Below, piece by piece: positions 56,349 through 64,000 of a DNA stretch of 64,000 bases. Position numbers and translations under genes: made by a program. Location: contig NW_026111825.1 in NCBI RefSeq assembly GCF_024679095.1, positions 186,001 through 250,000 of the forward strand. The letters are read 5' to 3'. Every line of letters starts with the position of its first letter. The first letter of the stretch is position 1. The stretch is from Eriocheir sinensis. Its lineage: Eukaryota > Arthropoda > Malacostraca > Decapoda > Varunidae. The notes below the pieces were generated by a model, which worked only from the letters and a program-made list of their open reading frames with translations, had not been told where the DNA came from and did not search any database.

Positions 56349-59300
56349 GGTATTTCTTTTTATTAACTTGTATGCTGTATTTTTTGTGCTTTTCTTATTC
56401 CAGTCTATAACTAACTAATCTATTCTGCGTTCCTTATTTTTCTAGTTTTTTTATTATTAACTTCTATGAATGTCTTTTTTAGTGCTTTTCTTGTTCCAAT
56501 TTATAACTAACTAATCAATTTTTCTTTCCTAATATTTTCTAGTTATTTCTTTTAATGAACTTCTGTGCTTTTCTTTTTTGGTGCTTTTCTTATTCCAATT
56601 TATAAGTAACTAATATATTCTTCTTTCCATATTTTTCTATTTACTTCTTTTTATTAACTTCTATGCTCGTCTTTTTGGTACTTTTCTTATTCCAATCTAT
56701 AACTAACTAATCTGTTTTTTTTTCTTATATTTTCTAGTTATTTCTTTTCATTATCTTCAATGCTTGTCTATTTGGTTCTTTTCTTATTCCAATCTATAAC
56801 TAACAAATCTATTCCTCGTTCCTTATAATATCTAGTTATTTCTTTTTATCAACTTTTATGCTCGTCTTTTTGGTATTTTTCTTATTCCAATCTATAACTA
56901 ACCAATCTATTCTTCCTATTTCTCCAGGTATTTCTTTTTATTAACTTGTATGATTGTCTTTTTGGTACTATTATTGTTCCAATCTTTAACTAACTAATCT
57001 ATTCTTCGTTCCTTATTTTTCTAGTTATTTCTTTTATTAACCTTTGTGCTCGTCCTTTTAATGCTTTTCTTATTCCAATTTATAACTAACTAATCTATTC
57101 TTCTTTCCATATTTTGTACTTATTTCTTTTTATTAACTTATATGCTTGTCTTTTTTTGTGCTGTTCTTATTGCAATCTATAACTAAATAATCTATTCTTC
57201 CCCTATATTTCCAGGTATTTCTTTTCATTAACTTCTATGCTTGTCTCCTTGGTACTTTTCTTATTCCAATTTATAACTAACTAATCTATTCATCGTTCCT
57301 TATATTTTCTAGTCATCTCTTTTTATTAACTTGATTTTATGAACTATAAAAAGAAATAGCTAGAAAATATAAGGAACGAGGAATTGATTAGTTAGCTATA
57401 AATTTGAATAAGATAAGGACCCAAAAAGACGAGGAAAGAATAGATTAGTTAGTTATAGATTGAAAATAAAGAAAAGTATACTTTTCTTATTCCAATCTAT
57501 AACTAACTAATCTATTTCTCTTTCCTTATATTTTTCTAGTTATTTATTTTTATTAACTTCTATGCTTGTCTTTTGGTGCTGTTTTTATTCCAATTTATAA
57601 CTAACTAATCTAATTTTCGTTCCTTATATTTTCTAGTCATATCTTTTTATTAACTTATATGCCTGTCTTTTTGGTGCTGTTCTTATTGCAATCTATAACT
57701 AACTAATCTGTTCTTCGTTCCTTATTTTTCTATTTATTTCTTTTCATAAACTTGTATGCTTGTCTTTTTTTGGTGCTTTTTTTTATTCCAATCTTAAATT
57801 AACTACTCTATTCTTTCCTTATTTTTCCAGATACTTTTTTTTTAATTCGTATGCTTGTCTTTTGGGTACTTTTCTTATTCCAATCTATAACTAACTAATC
57901 TGTTTTTCTTTCCTTATATTTTCTAGTTATTTCTTTTCATTAACTTCTATGCTGTTTTTTGGGGGGGCTTCTTTTCTTATTCCAATTTATAACTAACTAA
58001 TCTGTTCCTCGTTCCTTATATTTTCTAGATATTTCTTTTTATTAACTTGTATCCTTGTCTTTTTTGGTGCTTTTTTATTCTAATTCATAACTAACTAATC
58101 TATTCTTCTTTCCATATTTTTCTATTTACTTCTTTTCATTAACTTCTATGCTCGTTTTTTTAGTACTTTCCTTATTCCAATCTATAACTAACTAATCTAT
58201 CCTTCGCTCCTTATATTTTCCAGGTATTTCTTTTTATTAACTTGTATACTTGTCTTTTTTGGTGCTTTTCTTATTCCAATTTATAACTAACTAATCTATT
58301 CTTCTTTCCTTATTTTTCTATTTACTTCTTTTCATTAACTTCTATGCTCGTCTTTATAGTACTTTTCTTATTCCAATCTATAACTAACTAATATATTCTT
58401 CATTCCTTATTTTTCCAGGTATTTCTTTTCTTTAACTTGTATGCTGTCTTTTTGGATGTTTTCTTATTCCAATCTCTAACTAACTAATCTATTTTTCTTT
58501 CCATATTTTTCTATTTACTTCTTTTTATTAACTTCTATGCTCATATTTTTAGTACTTTTCTTATTCCAATCTATAACTAACTAATCTATCCTTCGTTCCT
58601 TTTATTTTCTAGTTATTTCTTTTATTAACTTGTATGCTCATCTTTTTTGTGCTTTTCTTATTCGAATATATAACTAGCTAATCTATTCTTCGTTCCTTAT
58701 TTTTCTTCTTATTTCTTTTTATTGACTTGTATGCTCGTCTTTTTTGTGCTTTTCTTATTCCAATCTATAACTAACTAATCTATCCTTCGGTCCTTTTATT
58801 TTCTAGTTATTTCTTTTGTATGCTCGTCTTTTTGGTGCTTTCCTTATTCCAGTCTATAACTAACTAATCTATTCCTCGTTCTTTATTTTCTAGTTATTAC
58901 TTTTCATTAACTTCTATGCCTGTCTTTTTTGGTACTTTTCTTATTCCAATTTATAACTAACTAATTTATTTTTCTTTCTTTATATTTTCTAGTTATTTCT
59001 TTTCATTAACTTCTATGCTTGTCTTTTTGGGTTCTTTTTTTTATTCCAGTCTATAACTAACTAATGTATCCTTCGTTCCTTATTTTTCTAGTTATTTCTT
59101 TTAATTAACTTGTTCCTTGTCTTTTTTAGTGCTTTTCTTATTTCAATTTATAAGTAACTAATCTATTCTTCGTTCCTTATTTTCGAGGTATTTCTTTTAT
59201 CAACTTCTATGCCTGTCTTTTTTAGTGCTTTTTTTATTCCAATTTATAACTAACTAATCTATTCTTCTTTCCTTATTTTTCTAGTTATTTCTTTTTATTA

Positions 59301-60118
59301 ACTTCTATGTTCGTCTTTTTTGGTACTTTTCTTATTCCAATCTATAACTAACTAATCAATTTTTCTTTCCTTATATTTTTAGAGTTATTTCTTTTTATTA
59401 ACTTCTATGCTCGTCTTTTTGGTGCTTCTCTTACTCCAATCTATAACTAACTAATCTATTCTTTCCTTATTTTTCCAGATATTTCTTTTTATTATTTCTA
59501 TGATCGTCTTTTGGGTACTTTTCTTATTCCAATCAATAACTAACTAATATATTCTTTTCTTATATTTTCTAATTATTTCTTTTTATTAACTTCTATGCTC
59601 GTCTTTTTGGGTTCTTTTCGTATTCCAATTTATAACTAACTAATCTATTCTTCGTTCCTTATATTTTCAAGCTATTTCTTTTTATTAACTTGAATACTCG
59701 TCATTTTTGGTGCTTTTCTTATTCCAATCTATAATTAACTAATCTATTTTTCTTTCCTTATATATTCTAGTTATTTCTTTTCATTAACTTCTATGCCTGT
59801 CTTTTTTAGTGCTTTTCTTATTCCAATTTATAACTAACTAATCTGTTCCTTCTTTATTTTTCCAGGTATTTCTTTTTATTATTTCTATGATCGTCTTTTT
59901 GGTGCTTTTCTTATTCCAGTTTATAACTAACATCTATTCTTCCCTTATTTTTCCAGGTATTTCTTTTCATTAACTTCTATGCCTGTCTTTTTGGTACTTT
60001 TCTTATTCCAATTTATAACTAACTAATCTATTCTTCGTTCCTTATTTTTCTTTTTATTTCTTTTTATTAACTTCTATGCTTGTCTTTTTGGTGCTGTTCT
60101 TATTCCAATCTATAACTA
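56349..60118. repeat. About 97-bp satellite array, roughly 38 copies
   Basis: Each monomer reads, with variation: TTTATTAACTTCTATGCTCG, TCTTTTTGGTGCTTTTC, TTATTCCAATCTATAACTAA, CTAATCTATTCTTCGTTCC, TTATTTTTCTAGTTATTTC. Monomers differ at many positions, so the array is old. It begins right after CACGCCAG at 56348 and ends at CTATAACTAA at 60118, where the next repeat family starts. Each monomer contains a branchpoint-like CTAAC, a pyrimidine tract and TAG or CAG. Confidence 0.92.
57340..57478 (-). repeat. Inverted satellite segment within the array
   Basis: About 1.4 monomers run in the opposite sense: AAAAAGAAATAGCTAGAAAA, then GATTAGTTAG..., GACGAGGAAAGAATAG and ATTAGTTAGTTATAGATTG. The right junction is palindromic (AAAAGTATACTTTTC, 57473-57487). 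Confidence 0.92.
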
Positions 60119-61393
60119 ATTCAGCCCACGGAATTCAGCCCACACGGGATTCAGCCCACGCGGGATTCTGCCCACACGGGATTCAGCCCACACGGGATTC
60201 AGCCCACGGAATTCAGCCCACACGGAATTCAGCCCACACGGAATTCAGCCCACACGGAATTCAGCCCACACGGGATTCAGCCCACGGAATTCAGCCCACA
60301 CGGGATTCAGCCCACGCGGGATTCTGCCCACGGAATTCAGCCCACACGGAATTAAGCCCACACGGGATTCAGCCCACGCGGGATTCTGCCCACGGAATTC
60401 AGCCCACACGGAATTAAGCCCACACGGGATTCAGCCCACGCTAGTCAGCCCACACGGGATTCAGCCCACGGGATTCAGCCCACGGAATTCAGCCACACGG
60501 ATTCAGCCCACGGATTCAGCCCACGGAATTAAGCCCACACGGATTCAGCCCACGGTAGTCAGCCCACACGGAATTAAGCCCACACGGGATTCAGCCCACG
60601 GAATTCAGCCCACACGGGATTCAGCCCACGGAATTCAGCCCACACGGAATTAAGCCCACACGGGATTCAGCCCACTGAATTCAGCCCACACGGGATTCAG
60701 CCCACGCGGAATTCAGCCCACACGGTATTCAGCCCACGGATCAGCCCACACGGAATTCAGCCCACGGGATTCAGCCACGGAATTAAGCCCACACGGGATT
60801 CAGCCCACGAATTCAGCCAAGCAGGAATTCAGCCCACACGGGATTCAACCCATGGAATTCAGCCCACGCGGGATTCAGCCCACGGAATTCAGCCCACGCG
60901 GGGTTCAGTCCACACGGGATTCAGCCCAATGAATTCAGCCCACACGGGATTCAGCCCACTGAATTCAGCCCACACGGGATTCAGCCCACTGAATTCAGCC
61001 CACACGGGATTCAGCCCACTGAATTCAGCCCACACGGGATTCAGCCCACTGAATTCAGCCCACACGGGATTCAGCCCACTGAATTCAGCCCACACGGGAT
61101 TCAACCCATGGAATTCAGCCCACACGGGATTCAACCCATGGAATTCAGCCCACACGGGATTCAGCCCACTGAATTCAGCCCACACGGGATTCAGCCCACT
61201 GAATTCAGCCCACACGGGATTCAGCCCACACGGGATTCAGGCCACGGGAGTCAGCCCACACGGGATTCAACCCATGGAATTCAGCCCACACGGGATTCAG
61301 CCCACGGAATTCAGCCCACACGGGATTCAGCCCACTGAATTCAGCCCACGGGATTCAGCCCACGGGATTCAGCCACGGGATTCAGCCCACGGG
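60119..61393 (+). repeat. ATTCAGCCCACACGGG minisatellite, left arm
   Basis: About 85 units of 14-16 bases alternate between GATTCAGCCCACACGG and AATTCAGCCCACGG forms. A more regular 30-31-base dimer occupies 60910-61220. The long open frame through the regular part is an artefact of the repeat. Confidence 0.95.
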
Positions 61394-61413
61394 AGGTTGA
61401 GCACCATAGCAAG

Positions 61414-61516
<103 letters not shown>

Positions 61517-61589
61517 GCCTATGGTTCCAACCTCCCTGTGGTGCAAGCTGGGTTGATCCGTGGCTGAATGTGGCTGAACTGTGGAAATC

Positions 61590-61618
61590 AAGGCCTTCTA
61601 AAAGGAGAAGGCCTGTGC
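61590..61618 (+). repeat. 29-base inverted repeat, left copy
   Basis: The copy contains AGGCCTTCT and AGAAGGCCT around AAAAGG, so it is itself a hairpin, and it is perfectly reverse-complementary to 63618-63646. CpG and CGTCA-like motifs follow on the inner side of both copies (CTACGTCACG near 61640; TGACGTCA near 63600). Confidence 0.9.
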
Positions 61619-61795
61619 ACAGGGGGCGTGGCGTCAGCCTACGTCACGGGGGTTGGGCCATGGATAGCGGCCTGCTTGTATGGCAACTCGGGAGCTATCT
61701 GGAGAATCTGGCAGCGAGCGGGTCGCGACCGGGATGACCAGTCGAGGATTGCTCGTGACCCGTGAGGAGAAATCTGTGATAATAGAGACAACACA

Positions 61796-61951
61796 ATGCC
61801 GGGGAAGTGCTCCGTGCCTCTCTGCAGAGGAAATTATAATAGTGATTCTCGTGTTAGTGTCTTCTCCTTCCCGAAGAATCCAGAGCAGCTGACCACATGG
61901 GTCCGGGCCATTCACCGCGAGGATTCTTTTATCCCCACAAACCATACCAAA
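61796..61951 (+). CDS. THAP zinc-finger domain, exon 1
   Basis: The frame starts with an ATG in fair context and reads MPGKCSVPLCRGNYNSDSRV, then SVFSFPKNPEQLTTWVRAIH, then REDSFIPTNHTK. It has the C-x4-C pair, the FPKxPE block and the invariant tryptophan of the THAP C2CH finger. Exon 1 is exactly 52 codons and is followed by a perfect GTAAGTA donor at 61952 (phase 0). THAP domains are sequence-specific DNA-binding modules of host factors and of P-element-type transposases. CRE-like CGTCA sequences lie about 150 bases upstream. Confidence 0.85.
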
Positions 61952-62326
61952 GTAAGTATATCAAATGATTCGTATATGTTATATGTATCTTTCTTTGCCC
62001 GGCTACACTGTGGATTTAATCAAGCTACTTCTGTTGTAACTCACAAGACATTAGAGAAGTATTGGAATCTAATTGTTATTATCAATGTGGCGGGAAGCTG
62101 ATGAAAACAATGGCTCTCCAGTATTTTCTTATACTGGGAAGGAGGATGGCTATTTTTTTAATGGCATTACTGTTATGAATATTGTTACTAAGGTCCTGAT
62201 AAAATTCAAGCATCAGCTTTCTAACAAAAAATAAATAAACAAGCTATAAATAAAAGAACCACATTTTAATTTAGTTACACAGCCATATGTCCCGTATACT
62301 CAATTTTCTTTAGTCATTTTGAATAG

Positions 62327-62623
<297 letters not shown>

Positions 62624-62627
62624 TCAG

Positions 62628-62764
62628 TTGTATTATAAATATCACATTTTCTTGTGTGAACTTCACCTTTCTGTCCGGAGGAAATCGAGGGAGACCTTAT
62701 TTTGATGAGCGAACTGGCAGAACACTATTAAACTGTCAATGCCAAGGCTTCGTACTGGAGCTGT
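62628..62764 (+). CDS. THAP zinc-finger domain, exon 2 (truncated)
   Basis: After GATTCAG the phase-0 frame reads [20 protein letters not shown] supplies the CxxH half of the C2CH finger, completing exon 1. A second frame then reads [13 protein letters not shown] and a third [10 protein letters not shown], both typical of the C-terminal half of THAP domains, so two one-base shifts lie near 62695 and 62730. The family would continue with a proline-containing end block, but the sequence instead becomes an ATT microsatellite right after GAV. The exon is thus overrun or cut off by the repeat. Confidence 0.7.
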
Positions 62765-62809
62765 TATTATTATTATTGTTGTTGTTACTGTTATTATTAT
62801 CTTTACTGA

Positions 62810-62882
<73 letters not shown>

Positions 62883-63090
62883 GTTATTATTATTATTATT
62901 ATTAGTTGTTATTAGTTGTAGTAGTGTGGTGTTATTAGTTATTTTTATAATTGTTATTCTCATTATTTTTATTGTTATTTATATCATTAGTAGTATATAG
63001 TAATATTATTATTATTAATAGCAGCATCAATAATCTTATTATCATTAAAATTATCTGATATAGTCATGTTTTTTGTTTTTATTTTATTAA

Positions 63091-63151
<61 letters not shown>

Positions 63152-63160
63152 ATTAATATT
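62764..63160. repeat. (ATT)n microsatellites
   Basis: ATT/TTA repeats run 62764-62905 and 63091-63160, with degenerate ATT-rich sequence between. Confidence 0.95.
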
Positions 63161-63468
63161 ATTATTATTGATTTAATGATTATTATTATGAACATTAATA
63201 GTAATAAAATATTGGGACGCATTTTGGTCTGTTTAAATTCCTGTCACTGTCATTGCCACTTTCCTTCTACCTCGTATTATCTATAATAAAAGTAGTATCA
63301 CAACTCTAATATGTTTTACTATCAATGCTAATATTTTTACAATGAAGGAGGTAATCTAAGGCTAAATTAACACTGCTGGTGCTGCTCCTGGAAACAATAT
63401 TCGAGAATAAGCTACAGTGGACGTGTAGCAGAACTGGATGGAGAGACCTTATTTTTTATTATTTTATG
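63161..63468. other. Non-coding sequence
   Basis: No transposase or other coding motif was recognised. Confidence 0.4.
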
Positions 63469-63493
63469 TGTGTGTGTGTGTATATGTGTGTGT

Positions 63494-63538
<45 letters not shown>

Positions 63539-63556
63539 GGTGTGTGTGTGTGGAGT
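63469..63556. repeat. (GT)n / (GA)n / (GT)n compound tract
   Basis: Short GT repeats flank GA repeats at 63495-63537. Confidence 0.95.
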
Positions 63557-63617
63557 TGTACGCAGCGCGGAGAGCGTGTAGGGAGCCCGCCCTCCTTGCT
63601 GACGTCACGAACTTTAC

Positions 63618-63646
63618 GCACAGGCCTTCTCCTTTTAGAAGGCCTT
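63618..63646 (-). repeat. 29-base inverted repeat, right copy
   Basis: Perfect reverse complement of 61590-61618. It directly abuts the right minisatellite arm. Confidence 0.9.
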
Positions 63647-64000
63647 GGCTGAATCCCGTGTGGGCTGAATTCAGTGGGCTGAATCCCGTGTGGGCTGAAT
63701 TCAGTGGGCTGAATCCCGTGTGGGCTGAATCCCGTGTGGACTGAACCCCGCGTGGGCTGAATTCCGTGGGCTGAATCTCATGTGGGCTGAATACCATGGG
63801 TTGAATCCCGTGTGGGCTGAATACCGCGTGGGCTGAATCCTGTGGGCTGCATCCCGCGTGGGCTGAATCCCGTGTGGGCTGAATCCCGCGTGGGCTGAAT
63901 CCCGCGTGGGCTGAATCCCATGTGGGCTGAATTCCGTGGGCTGAATTCTGTGTGGGCGGAACCCGTGTGGGCTGAATCCCGTGTGGGCTGAATCCTGCGT
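63647..64000 (-). repeat. ATTCAGCCCACACGGG minisatellite, right arm (inverted)
   Basis: The same unit as the left arm on the opposite strand (GGCTGAATCCCGTGTG on plus). It continues past the window end. Confidence 0.95.

Overview
The window looks like nuclear DNA of a decapod crustacean, probably a crab. This is inferred from very dense dinucleotide and trinucleotide microsatellites, arthropod-type LINE, Ty3/gypsy, hAT and MULE relics, tRNA-derived SINE-like copies, and the split exons of a metazoan Wnt gene. No prokaryotic or organellar features are seen.

Layout. 0-3.1 kb: minus-strand pieces of a MULE-transposase/SWIM-finger protein. 3.3-5.9 kb: a 1.3-kb tandem duplication bounded by (AT)n. 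6.0-7.4 kb: a decayed C2H2 zinc-finger array. 8.0-14.0 kb: a plus-strand Wnt-family gene whose exons are recognisable motif by motif but broken by small indels; its introns carry a LINE, a SINE and (AAT)n tracts. 16.9-22.0 kb: a 2.5-kb tandem duplication. 22.8-25.3 kb: a minus-strand hAT transposon with both terminal repeats. 25.7-26.6 kb: a 71-bp minisatellite of 12 copies. 27.4-28.4 kb: an intact, intronless 343-codon gene for an unrecognised acidic protein with a C-terminal membrane segment. 29.0-30.3 kb: a minus-strand LINE. 34.3-40.2 kb: a decayed Ty3/gypsy element with an env-like region. 40.2-41.6 kb: a long coding exon of decapeptide repeats. 41.9-56.3 kb: microsatellites and alternating purine/pyrimidine strand blocks with no credible gene. 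56.3-60.1 kb: a roughly 97-bp satellite. 60.1-64.0 kb: two oppositely oriented minisatellite arms and a 29-bp inverted repeat around a two-exon THAP domain.

The strongest candidate for something undescribed is the right end: a THAP DNA-binding domain inside inverted, tandem-repeat-filled arms, the architecture of P-superfamily foldback transposons such as Drosophila Galileo. The arms meet a satellite whose monomers each look like a 3' splice site. Other leads are the 343-codon gene, the decapeptide-repeat exon and the Wnt gene.

A caution applies throughout. Many recognisable coding regions (Wnt, zinc fingers, gypsy, hAT, MULE) carry single-base indels, and the two tandem duplications also differ largely by small indels. 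Either these are pseudogenes or the assembly is an incompletely polished long-read sequence. I cannot separate these from the sequence alone, so frame breaks are described as seen.
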